The notes under the pieces are model-generated. The model was not told the origin of the DNA. It was given only the letters and a program-made list of their open reading frames with translations, and did no database searches. The translations under genes were made by a program, and so were the position numbers. A stretch of DNA of 64,000 nucleotides from Methanolobus zinderi (GTDB lineage: Archaea; Halobacteriota; Methanosarcinia; Methanosarcinales; Methanosarcinaceae), in assembly GCF_013388255.1 (NCBI RefSeq), contig NZ_CP058215.1:496001-560000 (forward strand). Reading direction: 5' to 3'. Shown in pieces: positions 8,622 to 17,489 of the stretch; the stretch's first letter is position 1, and each line of letters starts with the position of its first letter.

Positions 8622-9056
8622 TTATCTGTGTTTCATTTTCTCAGCCAGATCCTTTCCCAGACGGTTGCACTCAAAAAGATCCTTTTCCGTTGGTTTGTGC
8701 TGGATCCTGAGTACCGGGTCGATGACCTCCATTCCTCCGTTACGCAATTTATCAGCTATCTGTACAGGTGCTTCTCCGCTCCATCCGTATGATCCGAAAG
8801 CTGCGCCGATCTTCCCATCAACCCCTGCTTCCACAAGCTTGTCAATGAACTTTGCTATGGGATCAAGCATGGTGTAATAGAAGGTCGAAGAACCCACTGC
8901 AATGGCATCGTATTGTGCTGCTTCATTCGGATCCCATTCATAGAAATTATCGATGTCAACATCCACATGTCTTTCTTCTGCACCTTCTGCGATGGCTTCT
9001 GCCATCATCTTCGTGTGTCCCTGAGTACTCAGATATACAATTGCAAGTTTTGGCAT
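8622..9056 (-). CDS. Flavodoxin-family protein
   Basis: 144 residues, a stand-alone flavodoxin fold. The phosphate-binding loop STQGHTKMMAEAI near the N-terminus, the SSTFYY loop and the AAFGSYGWSGE segment around the isoalloxazine ring are all recognisable and resemble the flavodoxin domain of F420H2 oxidase/FprA-type proteins. It probably carries electrons via FMN. The start is supported by GGAGTGAT 8 nt upstream. A perfect inverted repeat lies just upstream (9074-9096), suggesting its own operator. Confidence 0.88.
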   Translation of the reverse strand: MPKLAIVYLSTQGHTKMMAEAIAEGAEERHVDVDIDNFYEWDPNEAAQYDAIAVGSSTFYYTMLDPIAKFIDKLVEAGVDGKIGAAFGSYGWSGEAPVQIADKLRNGGMEVIDPVLRIQHKPTEKDLFECNRLGKDLAEKMKHR

Positions 9057-9073
9057 TTATTATCACTCCATGA

Positions 9074-9096
9074 TTGGGACATATTAGTTGTCCCAA
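9074..9096. promoter_or_regulatory. Inverted repeat upstream of the flavodoxin gene
   Basis: TTGGGACA (9074-9081) and TGTCCCAA (9089-9096) are perfect 8-bp arms separated by 7 nt, 18 nt upstream of the flavodoxin ATG. This is the spacing of a dimeric repressor operator or a leader hairpin near the RBS. Confidence 0.5.
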
Positions 9097-9359
9097 GCAC
9101 ACTCCATAAAGCAATTGCTGTTTGCTTGTTGATATATATTTCCACAACACATGATATTATGGCATAAGCCGGGATACTTGATCTGAATGAATCTGCTGGC
9201 AGCCTGGAAATAAAACAAGTATGCAATGGCAAAATACAGGACTTATTTATGTCGTAACTCTATTTCACCTCAAAGATTCATAATCCTTATATTCAGTTTA
9301 TTGTATAGTAATTATTAATACAAGACAGAATTTGTGTGCTATAATATCGGGTGGGTAGT
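9097..9359. other. Intergenic region between divergent flavodoxin and HdeD-like genes
   Basis: No coding frame of note. It is AT-rich and should hold the divergent promoters; a TATA-like run (TATAGTAATTATTAATAC) lies around 9304-9321, some 40-55 nt before the next gene. No RNA gene is seen. Confidence 0.4.
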
Positions 9360-9872
9360 GTGGTAACTACAGCTTCAGCGGGCGGTGCTAACAGAAAGGC
9401 TCTGTTAATCGGAGGAATAATCTCCATAATTTTAGGATTACTGTTGCTGATATTGACTGAAGCAACCCTGTCGGTAATTATATTCTTTATAGGTATCTGG
9501 TGGCTTATCCAGGGATTGATCCTGATATTCTATGCCTATCTTGACAGGTCACGCTGGATATGGAAAGTAGCCGGTGGTATTACTGGTATACTGGCAGGTC
9601 TTATAGTCCTGATATCTTCTTCTCAACCCGGCTCCATCCTCCCGGAAATCCTTTTATTCATCCTGGGTTTCATGGGCATGTTCATAGGTGCCACATTCAT
9701 CATGGGAACTTTCAGGGAAGCCGTGGGCAGCAAAACTTTCGGTGTTATAAGTATTATCATCGGTGTGATCCTGGTGATGAATACATTATTGGGTGATCAA
9801 TTGACGCTATGGTTGATTGCAGGTCTTCTGATACTGGAGGGTATTGTGGCTGTATTTATCAGTTATCGGTAA
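9360..9872 (+). CDS. HdeD/DUF308-like membrane protein
   Basis: About 170 residues with six hydrophobic segments in three hairpin-like pairs, and the pattern GIWWLIQGLILIFYA and MGMFIGATFIMG typical of the HdeD (DUF308) family. In bacteria HdeD is linked to acid stress; the role in methanogens is unknown. GTG 9360 is preferred over the in-frame GTG 9351 because the G-rich GGGTGG (9349-9354) can act as its SD. It seems to be a single-gene unit. Confidence 0.78.
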   Translation: MVTTASAGGANRKALLIGGIISIILGLLLLILTEATLSVIIFFIGIWWLIQGLILIFYAYLDRSRWIWKVAGGITGILAGLIVLISSSQPGSILPEILLFILGFMGMFIGATFIMGTFREAVGSKTFGVISIIIGVILVMNTLLGDQLTLWLIAGLLILEGIVAVFISYR

Positions 9873-9984
9873 TGTCTTGCCTGCAAGTAGGAGGATTAGA
9901 AATTTTTAACCAGGCATATCGGTTGCATAGCTTATGGGAATGAGTAAGAATAGCTGATAATTTTAGCAAAACGTACCTAAAATG

Positions 9985-9992
9985 CTATATAT
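9985..9992 (+). promoter_or_regulatory. Probable TATA box of the first rpa operon
   Basis: CTATATAT, about 60 nt before the rpa ATG, preceded by A/C residues that could serve as BRE. Transcription would start near 10015-10020, leaving a leader of about 30 nt that contains the GGAGG SD. Confidence 0.45.
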
Positions 9993-10050
9993 TATTGCTG
10001 ATAACCGGATATTCTAAAACATCAACCTTCTTTCTTTAACGGAGGCCATC

Positions 10051-11364
10051 ATGGATGAAGTAACTGCGCCCCATGTAGAGGAATTAAGCAGGGCGCTTGG
10101 TAATGAATATAAGGAAGAGATAAAGGCGGAACTGGAAAAGTTACTTAATTTTAAAGTTCCGCTGGAAGAAGCAAAAAGGACTGTTATCAATAAATTCATG
10201 TTAAGTTCTCCTTCTGCAGTGCATGTAAAGGATCTTGTGGCAGGCATGAGCGGATTTGAGATAACGGGGCGTATCATTGGTATAGAAGAGAAAAAGGTAG
10301 TTGTGAAAAACGAGCACAGGACTATTTTCTCGGGTTCCCTTGGTGATTCCACAGGGATTTGCTCCTTTACCTGCTGGGACGATATGTCTCTTGAGGCAGG
10401 TGATGTTGTGCGGATCAAGAATGCATACGTCAGGATGTGGAACAATCGTACGGAACTCTATTTCGGTAAACGCTCAGTGGTGGAAAAGTTGCCGGATAAT
10501 TATTTACCTGATAGCGAAATACCTGCTCTGTCGGGCCCGAAGAAACTAAAGGATATCTCTTCTGTTGATGTGCTTGCAAGCTCTGTGGTGGTTATAGTCG
10601 AGATGTATCACAGGGATGTTTCCCTGAAAGGCAGGGTCCAGACCATAGTTGAAGGTGTGATGGCAGACGAGACAGCTAAACTCCCGTTCACTTCATGGAT
10701 ACCTCTTACAGGTATTGACATCGGCAGTTTCATAAGTTTTGAAAATGCGGCTGTCAGGGTTTTCCGGGGAATCCCTTCTATCAATTTCAATCAGGGCACC
10801 ACCGTAGAACCAGTCGAAGAGGCCTATGAGCTTCCTTTCACTTTTGATTCGGCAAGCAGGCCACCCGAAGCTCTGCCCGCTTCCCGTATACTTGATAACA
10901 GCGGGATGTTCGATATTATGCTTATCGGGGATATCATTTCCGTAAGGCCTGGCTCGGGGATGATCGAGCGCTGTCCGGTCTGTAACCGTGTCACACAGAA
11001 GTCAAACTGCCGGGCCCACGGACAGGTGGAGTGTATCTCCGATATGCGCATGAAACTGATACTCGATGACGGCACGGGCTCCGTTCATGTGATGCTGAAC
11101 AGTGAGCTTTCCGAAGCAATTTACGGGAAAAGTATGTATGAGGCTGAAAAGATGGTCCTTGATTCAATATCCAGGGATGTGGTGTTCGAGGATATGAGGC
11201 GTAAGCTTACGGGGAAATATATTGCCGTAAGGGGTAACTCTTCAAGGAACGAATTTGGTGTTACTGTGGTGGCAAAGTCTGCATGGTATCCGGACTATGA
11301 CCTGAAAGAAAAGGTCGGATCTCTCATCGGGCGGATTGACAGGAAGGTGACAGCTAATGGCTGA
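10051..11364 (+). CDS. rpa: Replication protein A, three-OB zinc-finger type
   Basis: 437 residues; single-stranded-DNA-binding protein of COG1599. A short N-terminal helical domain (about residues 1-60, with KVPLEEAKRTVINKF) is followed by two OB folds (about 65-150 and 170-270) and a third OB region with a zinc finger CPVCN...CRAH (C-x2-C-x8-C-x2-H, near residue 310). The same N-terminal domain and finger are in the paralogue at 17490. ATG follows GGAGG by 7 nt. The 3' end overlaps the next gene by 8 nt, so the pair is translated together. Confidence 0.93.
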   Translation: MDEVTAPHVEELSRALGNEYKEEIKAELEKLLNFKVPLEEAKRTVINKFMLSSPSAVHVKDLVAGMSGFEITGRIIGIEEKKVVVKNEHRTIFSGSLGDSTGICSFTCWDDMSLEAGDVVRIKNAYVRMWNNRTELYFGKRSVVEKLPDNYLPDSEIPALSGPKKLKDISSVDVLASSVVVIVEMYHRDVSLKGRVQTIVEGVMADETAKLPFTSWIPLTGIDIGSFISFENAAVRVFRGIPSINFNQGTTVEPVEEAYELPFTFDSASRPPEALPASRILDNSGMFDIMLIGDIISVRPGSGMIERCPVCNRVTQKSNCRAHGQVECISDMRMKLILDDGTGSVHVMLNSELSEAIYGKSMYEAEKMVLDSISRDVVFEDMRRKLTGKYIAVRGNSSRNEFGVTVVAKSAWYPDYDLKEKVGSLIGRIDRKVTANG

Positions 11365-12238
11365 AAGAGAGATGGCTTACAGATTATTTGCCAGGGAATT
11401 CAATGATTCACAGTTCCAGATAAGCCCGGGTGCCGATCAGTCTGGTGAACAGGACCTGCATTCTCCCAACTTCCTTGTTACAAGGGCAGGTGCCAAGGTA
11501 AACCGTCTTTTTATAGCCGGGGTCGTCACCGAGGTTGAGGATATAGGCAATCAGAAAGGCGGAGAGAAAGAATTATGGAGAGCACGCATCTCTGACCCCA
11601 CAGGTACATTCACGGTATACTCGGGCAATTATCAGCCTGAAGCCTCGGTATTTCTGTCCACCGTAGAGGTACCTTCATATGTGACAGTGGTGGGGAAGGT
11701 ACGATCATATGAACCGGGTGATGGTTCCGTGTTCGTATCTGTAAGGCCAGAGGAGATTAACATTGCGGATGAGAATGTCCGTAACAGATGGGTTGTTGAA
11801 ACTGCAAGGCTCACACTTGATCGTCTCGATATCTTTGAGGATGTCCTCTCATCGGACATGAGTGAGACAGGGATCATAGAATACCTGTCAAGCGAGGGTA
11901 CTCCTTCCTATATCAAAGAAGGGGTCTGCCTTGCAATGGACTATTATCATACTGATGTGACCTACCTTAAGGATCTAAGAGAGGACATCAGAAATGCCCT
12001 GTTAACAATTGACGAAGGCCTGTCATCGGAAGATGGTTCCCGGTCGGATACGGAAAGCATAATACTGGAACTCCTTGAACAAATGAATGAGGGTAAAGGT
12101 GTGGAATATGCTTTACTTTTAAAGGAAGCCGGCTTGAAGGATATATCAGCCGAAGAAGTGGATTCTTCCATACGTTCCCTTCTCTCCCGAGGACATGTAT
12201 ATGAGCCGAAAGTGGGTTTTCTGCGGATTGTAACCTGA
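11357..12238 (+). CDS. RPA-associated protein (COG3390) with C-terminal winged helix
   Basis: 293 residues. Residues 1-150 form the COG3390 OB-fold domain (REMAYRLFAREFN; GAKVNRLFIAGVVTEVEDIG; WRARISDPTGTFTVYSGNYQPEA), as in haloarchaeal Rpap proteins that bind RPA. Unlike its paralogue at 18420, it has about 100 extra residues. The last 60 (IILELLEQMNEGKGVEY...EVDSSIRSLLSRGHVYEP...GFLRIV) look like a winged helix placed as in eukaryotic RPA32. Eight-base overlap with rpa supports complex formation. Confidence 0.88.
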   Translation: MAEREMAYRLFAREFNDSQFQISPGADQSGEQDLHSPNFLVTRAGAKVNRLFIAGVVTEVEDIGNQKGGEKELWRARISDPTGTFTVYSGNYQPEASVFLSTVEVPSYVTVVGKVRSYEPGDGSVFVSVRPEEINIADENVRNRWVVETARLTLDRLDIFEDVLSSDMSETGIIEYLSSEGTPSYIKEGVCLAMDYYHTDVTYLKDLREDIRNALLTIDEGLSSEDGSRSDTESIILELLEQMNEGKGVEYALLLKEAGLKDISAEEVDSSIRSLLSRGHVYEPKVGFLRIVT

Positions 12239-12354
12239 TATTTTTGCAGGCTTTTTCATTTTCGTAAGTGTCCGCCATACTTAAATACAGATAACTATTA
12301 AACCAAAAAAAACATTCAAATCTTGTCAACATTATAAATATAGGAGGGTCGAGC

Positions 12355-12942
12355 ATGCAGCGTGAAGATATAATTGAACAGGTAAGTTGCAGTATTAAAA
12401 ATATGAAAGGTGTGGGTGATACCCTTATCCTGACAGAGGAGGACCGTGAGACCATAAGGGAACTCGAGAAGAAAGCCGACGAGATGACTCTCATGGGTCT
12501 TGGAAGAGGTGATAACAAAGGTGTCAAGCAGGTTCTGAAAAATGATGTCATCTTTGCCTTCACAACGAATATGGATTTTGAGTGGCCTGAAGGTCCGAAT
12601 GTCATCCTCATGCACGAGGGTTGTGTAGTTGGCGAGGATATAGCTGATGAGAAAAAACTTGAGGAATACAAATGCTGTAAAACCAATCTGGTCATAGGTA
12701 ATATTGTCATCTATGATGTAGGTGTACTCAAACGCATGGATGCTAAAAAGAATCCTCTTATTGTAGTTCTCCCTCCAAAACCCTGTTCAGAGGTAGATGA
12801 AGTTCCACAGGTCTGCAATGCAACACTTGCCTCCCCCTCTCCGCCAAGTGATGAATATATCAAGGAAAGACTGGGACTTGAGAACATACACGGTACAGGT
12901 AGTTTCCTGGTTGGCTTTGATTTTGACTGCTCCTGTAATTAA
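12355..12942 (+). CDS. Uncharacterised Cys-rich protein
   Basis: 195 residues, no family recognised. It is preceded by a strong SD (GGAGG, 7 nt before the ATG), so it is expressed. There is no signal peptide or membrane segment. Cysteines occur in YKCCKTN near residue 105 and are dense in the last third (KPCSEVDEVPQVC; DCSCN at the very C-terminus), which suggests metal or Fe-S binding. The middle (NDVIFAFTTNMDFEWPEGPNVI) looks like a folded alpha/beta domain. It stands alone between the RPA operon and a convergent kinase gene. Confidence 0.75.
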   Translation: MQREDIIEQVSCSIKNMKGVGDTLILTEEDRETIRELEKKADEMTLMGLGRGDNKGVKQVLKNDVIFAFTTNMDFEWPEGPNVILMHEGCVVGEDIADEKKLEEYKCCKTNLVIGNIVIYDVGVLKRMDAKKNPLIVVLPPKPCSEVDEVPQVCNATLASPSPPSDEYIKERLGLENIHGTGSFLVGFDFDCSCN

Positions 12943-12953
12943 AACAACTCTCT

Positions 12954-13955
12954 TTAGCGTACCGGGTAAATCCCGGTCGTTTTTTGGAAATTCATATCTG
13001 TTTCCGGAAGTTTTACGTGAACAGTTGTGCCTTTTCCTTCTTCACTTTCTATCCAGATGTTGCCATGGTGGGCTTTTACTATTGACCTGGCAACATATAG
13101 CCCCAGGCCGTTTCCGTTATACTTACGGGTGATCGAACCATCTGTCTGGTAAAATCTTTCAAAAACGTTTTCAATCTCTTCTTCAGGTATCCCGCTGCCC
13201 TTATCTGTGATCTTGACATGCAGGCTTTTATATCCTTCATATGCACAGATTTGAATTGAACTTTGCTCGGGTGAGAATTTGATGGCATTGTCCAGTATCT
13301 GAACAAATACCTCTTTCAGGTAAGCCCTGTCTCCGTAGATAAAGGGTAGCTCCTTTTCAATATCCTTCTCGATAAGTTGCTGCTTTCTGCTGATCTCAGG
13401 GTTCAGGCTGGATATCGCACCGTCTATTACATCCTCCAGCCTTAAATGACTGAAGGAATACTCGATATCCCCGGAACTTGCTATGCTCATAAAGATCAGT
13501 GAATCTATTCTGTGAAGTAGCCTTTCACAACTGTCTAGGATTTTACACAGGGCATCTTTCTGTTTCTCATTTATGCATCCGAGATCCTCTTCATGCATCA
13601 GTTCGGAGTAGCCTTTTATCGGTATAAGGGGAGTTTTCAGCTCATGCCTTAAGTTCGATATGAATTCGTCCTTCATTCTCTCAACAGAATCAAAATTATC
13701 ATAACTGTCTCTGAGTTCCAGGTAACGCCTGCGGGAAAAAATGAGTGAAATAATAAGCAGGAACATGAGTATTATTGACAGTTCTCCGATTCTGAATCTG
13801 ACAAAGAGGTCCGGCTCTTCTATTAAAATTCTTGATATGCCTGCCAGATTACTTACAATGAACAGGAAAACCGCAATGATAACAACCAGGATTACATCTC
13901 TTGATGTTTTTTCCTGTAGTGTTTGTTTTTTGAAGCTTAGCGTTTTTCCTTTCAT
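12954..13955 (-). CDS. Membrane histidine kinase
   Basis: 333 residues. Two membrane helices (about 20-40 and 58-74) with a very short outside loop are followed by HisKA with phospho-acceptor His104 in NLRHELKTPL, and a HATPase domain with N box (LDNAIKF), G1 (DKGSGIPEEE), F box (FERFYQ) and G2 (GNGLGLYVA). No sensor domain is present, so it may sense a membrane state or act with a partner. No response regulator is adjacent, common in methanogens. It converges on the 12355 gene with only 11 nt between stops. Confidence 0.92.
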   Translation of the reverse strand: MKGKTLSFKKQTLQEKTSRDVILVVIIAVFLFIVSNLAGISRILIEEPDLFVRFRIGELSIILMFLLIISLIFSRRRYLELRDSYDNFDSVERMKDEFISNLRHELKTPLIPIKGYSELMHEEDLGCINEKQKDALCKILDSCERLLHRIDSLIFMSIASSGDIEYSFSHLRLEDVIDGAISSLNPEISRKQQLIEKDIEKELPFIYGDRAYLKEVFVQILDNAIKFSPEQSSIQICAYEGYKSLHVKITDKGSGIPEEEIENVFERFYQTDGSITRKYNGNGLGLYVARSIVKAHHGNIWIESEEGKGTTVHVKLPETDMNFQKTTGIYPVR

Positions 13956-14149
13956 TTTGCCTACATGAATCTGCTTTCTTTTCTGACTGGTATTTATTTT
14001 CCAGTCTGGCCAGAAAAAATATTCCGACTATTAATATATAAATATTTCATAATAGTTTTATTTTGACAGAATCTCATCAATTATATTTCAATAATATCTA
14101 CCGGGTGACTATTCAAAAAAGAATAGCTTTCATGGATATAAGGCACGAT

Positions 14150-14185
14150 TTAAAAATAAAAGACGGTTTCAAGTAGAGAAACCGT
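14150..14185 (-). terminator. Hairpin terminator of the aldolase gene
   Basis: ACGGTTTC (14163-14170) and GAAACCGT (14178-14185) form a perfect 8-bp stem with a 7-nt loop. On the minus strand the stem is followed by CTTTTATTTTTA, a T-rich tail, about 48 nt after the aldolase stop. Confidence 0.65.
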
Positions 14186-14232
14186 ATTTGAACCTGTAAA
14201 AAGAAGGAAAGTATAGAATTTATCCCTGTGAA

Positions 14233-15156
14233 TTACTTATTATCGTATATTTTCAGGGCTTCATCCACCGATGCATCATCTATTGTGATAGCATAGATCG
14301 CATTGCACATTCTGACAGCTTCGTCAAGGGATTTCTGATGAACATTCCTTCCGGTTGCATTACCCTGAGCACCGCTTATGTGTATCTGTTTATGCAGTTT
14401 TTCCAGGAACTTTGCGCTGTCATCACTGGATCCGCCTGCACATACAACCTTTGTCCTTCCGGCGGCCAGAACTGCTTCCTTGAACACCTCTTCGGATTTT
14501 TCACCTTCCTTTTTCGGGTAGTTCACCTTAACGAAGTCAGCATTGAGGGTTGCACCGACACCGGTAGCTCCTGCTATCAGGTGTGGGTCCTTCTCGTCGG
14601 CAACCGCAGCTCCTCTCGGGTATATCCAGAGCACTGTTATGAGTCCATGCTTGTGTGCGTTGTATATCAACTGGGCTGCCTGGTTGAGCATATCAGCCTC
14701 GAACTCACTTCCAAGATAGATGGTATATCCGATCCCAAGGATCTTGAGTCCGCTGTTCTCGCGGAATTCCACGATCTGCTCAATGTCATATAGCTGGTTG
14801 CTGAACGGATCCATCTGCTTTGTCTTCACGAGATTTGTTTTTGAGTTTATCTTCACAAGGTATGGCACATCAGCGTAATCCATTCCGTATCTTGCAATAA
14901 GGCCTAGCTGGGTGGCAAAAACACCTATTTTTCCCTTTGATGCGATCCTGAAGAGGTGTTCCGGATCATTGTCATCTTCCGGAATATCTTCTCCGAAAAA
15001 GTCATCGTTAAGGTGCTCTACCTTCTGGTCACCTGCAAAAAGCATCATTCTGCCTGTTTCTCTTGTGATCTCCATATAGTTGCGGATATATGTTTCACGA
15101 GCAGCGAGCGGAACGTCTAAAGGTATCTTTATATCTTCTTCCCTAATTGAAACCAT
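14233..15156 (-). CDS. Class I fructose-bisphosphate aldolase (DhnA family)
   Basis: 307 residues, (beta/alpha)8 aldolase of the archaeal DhnA/COG1830 group. The Schiff-base lysine is in NADFVKVNYP (about Lys210) and the phosphate-binding segment is VVCAGGSSDD. Likely gluconeogenic aldol condensation of triose phosphates to fructose-1,6-bisphosphate, working with the bisphosphatase at 30195 and Pgk at 44891. ATG 15156 is chosen over a GTG three codons earlier because an AGTGAT SD lies just before it. Relatives include the ADH synthase of the archaeal shikimate route, which is shorter, so the substrate is likely but not certain. Confidence 0.8.
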   Translation of the reverse strand: MVSIREEDIKIPLDVPLAARETYIRNYMEITRETGRMMLFAGDQKVEHLNDDFFGEDIPEDDNDPEHLFRIASKGKIGVFATQLGLIARYGMDYADVPYLVKINSKTNLVKTKQMDPFSNQLYDIEQIVEFRENSGLKILGIGYTIYLGSEFEADMLNQAAQLIYNAHKHGLITVLWIYPRGAAVADEKDPHLIAGATGVGATLNADFVKVNYPKKEGEKSEEVFKEAVLAAGRTKVVCAGGSSDDSAKFLEKLHKQIHISGAQGNATGRNVHQKSLDEAVRMCNAIYAITIDDASVDEALKIYDNK

Positions 15157-15506
15157 TTGTATCACTTAAACCTGAAAATGTTTATTATGTAATCTGCTTT
15201 TTATTTCGTAAGTATCATTAATCATGTTTTTCTATTTTAAACATTGTGTGTGAAGTCCTAAATATGCGAAAGTAGTGACCCTGCTGGCAATACTGTCCGG
15301 GAAACAATGGTAATGTTTAATATAATATATTGCATTGTATAGACGAAAAAGATATAGTCCTGAATAATGTTACTGATAAAAGGCAATGCTTATGACCATT
15401 GTTGCGGGGATAAGAAATAAGATGATATTTTACAGATGGATCATATATCATGATCAGCTTAGTGAAATTAAGTGAGATTATATTACATTCATAACGGGGA
15501 TTTCTT
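15157..15506. other. Divergent promoter region, aldolase and antiporter
   Basis: No gene is seen in these 350 nt. The sequence is AT-rich. An inverted repeat, GATCAT (15439-15444) and ATGATC (15450-15455) around ATATC, encloses a TATA-like core about 55 nt before the antiporter start, a possible TATA/operator. A second AT-rich stretch is TTTAATATAATATATTGC near 15316-15333. Confidence 0.4.
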
Positions 15507-17342
15507 GTGAACTCTATATACTTTTTAGGTCTGGCGGTCTTCGTGCTCTCCATGAGCCTTATCGCCCAGTTTCTCAGCAGAAAATTCAAGGTTCCTATCA
15601 TACTTTTTCTTTTGTTTGAAGGTATAATTGCAGGACCTGAAGTACTTGGCATCATTAATCCGATGCTTTTTGGTGACGGACTGACCGCCATTGTTTCGTT
15701 CTCAGTTGCTATCATCGTTTTTGACGGTGGTCTTCATATTGATCTCAAGAGCATCAGGACCATTCAGAAAACAGCTCTGAAGCTCACGACAATCGGCGTA
15801 CTGATTACTTTCATAGGAGCCACTGCCGTAACCTATCTACTTCTTGACCTGCCAATAGAACTCGCAGCTCTTTTCGGAGGACTTGTGGCAGCTACCGGAC
15901 CGACGGTAATAACTCCGCTTGTAAGGAATATACACGTCAGCCACAAGATCAGCAAAATACTGGAAATAGAAGGTGTGCTCAATGACGCTGCAAGTGTTAT
16001 TATTGCTGCGTTCATGTTCGAATGGATAGTATCCCAGCTTTCAGGTTTTGAAGCAGTTGCTTTCATACTGCAGAGGCTACTGATCGGTCTGGTCATAGGT
16101 AGTCTCAGTGGTGAGCTACTCAAGCGTGCTCTTTCCAGTGGTTCGGTGGTAACCGACCAGACTGCAAGGTTGGTTACCCTTACTCTGGTTCTTGCAGCGT
16201 ATGTTACATCTGAACTTCTGGGTAATGAATCAGGAATCCTGGCTGTGGCAGTATTTGGAATTATGATCGGTACTTCAAAGATACCGCATAAAGAGGCACT
16301 CAAGGAGTTTAAGTCGGATCTTGTACTTGTAATGCTTTCACTGATATTCATTCTTCTTGCTGCCATGTTGCGTTTCCAGAACATTCTCAACCTGGGCTGG
16401 AACGGAATACTGGTTGTAGTGCTGCTTATGGTTCTGGTCAGGCCGGCAGCGGTCTTCATCTCGACCATCAGTTCCCGCCTTAAGGTACAGGAAAAAGCTT
16501 TCATTTCTTTTATCGGCCCAAGGGGAGTTGTTCCCGCATCCATTGCAACTTATTTTGCACTGAGGCTGGATGCCCTTGATATTGCAGGCGGGGACACGCT
16601 GGTAGGTCTTGTCTTCTTAACAGTAATAATCACAGTAATCTTGACAGGCACAATGGCCAAGAGTGTGGCCAATTTACTAGGAGTCATACCAATGGAAATT
16701 CTGATAATAGGTGGAGGAGAGGTCGGAAAGATTCTGGCCGAAAGATTTGAAAAGAGGGGAGAGAACGTCCTTGTAGTCGATAACTCCGAGGAGAAATGCA
16801 GCCGTTTGCTCAAACAGGGTATAAGGGCTGTACACGGGGATGCAGAGGACATCAATGTGCTAAAGGCAGCGGGTATTGAAAAAGCCAAATATGTGGTGGC
16901 AACCACAGATCAGGATAATACCAACCTGCTGGTCTCACAGATCGCCAAGAGTAAGTTCGGCCTGAAGGAAGAACAGATAGTTGCCAGGGTCAACAGTATG
17001 GAGAATCTCCACGCTTTCTGGGACCTTGGGATCCGCTCCATGAGTCCTCAGATGACCACCGCCCTGGTGCTGGATAATATGGTGGGCAGAAGCTCCATGT
17101 TCTCCCTGTGCGAGGTGGGTGAAGAAGGTGAGATACTGGAGGCCAGGGTTACAAATCCGAAGATCGTCGGCAAGGCCATCAAGGAACTGTCCCTTCCTGA
17201 GAACAGCCTTCTGCTTATGATACGCAGGGATGAGAAATCCCATATCGCAAATGGTAACTTCGTACTGGAGTATGATGATCTTGTGACCGTTATCGGTGAG
17301 GGTGACTCAGCAAAGGAAGTTGCCGATATCCTTCACCGGTAA
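15507..17342 (+). CDS. Cation:proton antiporter with RCK (TrkA-N/TrkA-C) domain
   Basis: 611 residues. The first about 390 are a polytopic CPA-type antiporter with segments such as FEGIIAGPEVLG, DGGLHIDLKS, GPTVITPLVRN (the unwound crossing region) and FIGPRGVVPASIA. A Rossmann RCK domain follows, beginning EILIIGGGEVGKILAERF, and then a TrkA-C domain. The RCK part suggests gating by nucleotide or ligand, as in K+ or Na+/H+ exchangers used for pH and salt homeostasis. The start is GTG with GGGGAT upstream. It stands alone. Confidence 0.9.
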   Translation: MNSIYFLGLAVFVLSMSLIAQFLSRKFKVPIILFLLFEGIIAGPEVLGIINPMLFGDGLTAIVSFSVAIIVFDGGLHIDLKSIRTIQKTALKLTTIGVLITFIGATAVTYLLLDLPIELAALFGGLVAATGPTVITPLVRNIHVSHKISKILEIEGVLNDAASVIIAAFMFEWIVSQLSGFEAVAFILQRLLIGLVIGSLSGELLKRALSSGSVVTDQTARLVTLTLVLAAYVTSELLGNESGILAVAVFGIMIGTSKIPHKEALKEFKSDLVLVMLSLIFILLAAMLRFQNILNLGWNGILVVVLLMVLVRPAAVFISTISSRLKVQEKAFISFIGPRGVVPASIATYFALRLDALDIAGGDTLVGLVFLTVIITVILTGTMAKSVANLLGVIPMEILIIGGGEVGKILAERFEKRGENVLVVDNSEEKCSRLLKQGIRAVHGDAEDINVLKAAGIEKAKYVVATTDQDNTNLLVSQIAKSKFGLKEEQIVARVNSMENLHAFWDLGIRSMSPQMTTALVLDNMVGRSSMFSLCEVGEEGEILEARVTNPKIVGKAIKELSLPENSLLLMIRRDEKSHIANGNFVLEYDDLVTVIGEGDSAKEVADILHR

Positions 17343-17489
17343 ACGGATCAGGTGAGGTATTCACAGAAATTGGGGCTCATATCTGCCTGAATACTTTCAC
17401 CCCGCTTACTATTTGTATTTATAGCAGTACTGCATACAATATATCTGCCTCTCCAAAAAGACGAACAAACAAGAGGCCGAGGTTTGAAA

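Noticed and set aside
11988-12710. Minus-strand 240-codon frame across the RPA partner and the Cys-rich gene
   Set aside because: It overlaps two well-supported plus-strand genes and has no recognisable features.
14338-14793. Plus-strand 151-codon frame opposite the aldolase
   Set aside because: It is the antisense of the conserved aldolase catalytic region, with no SD.
15833-16543. Minus-strand 236-codon frame within the antiporter gene
   Set aside because: Composition is Arg/Ser/Thr-rich without domain or SD; the plus-strand antiporter is certain.
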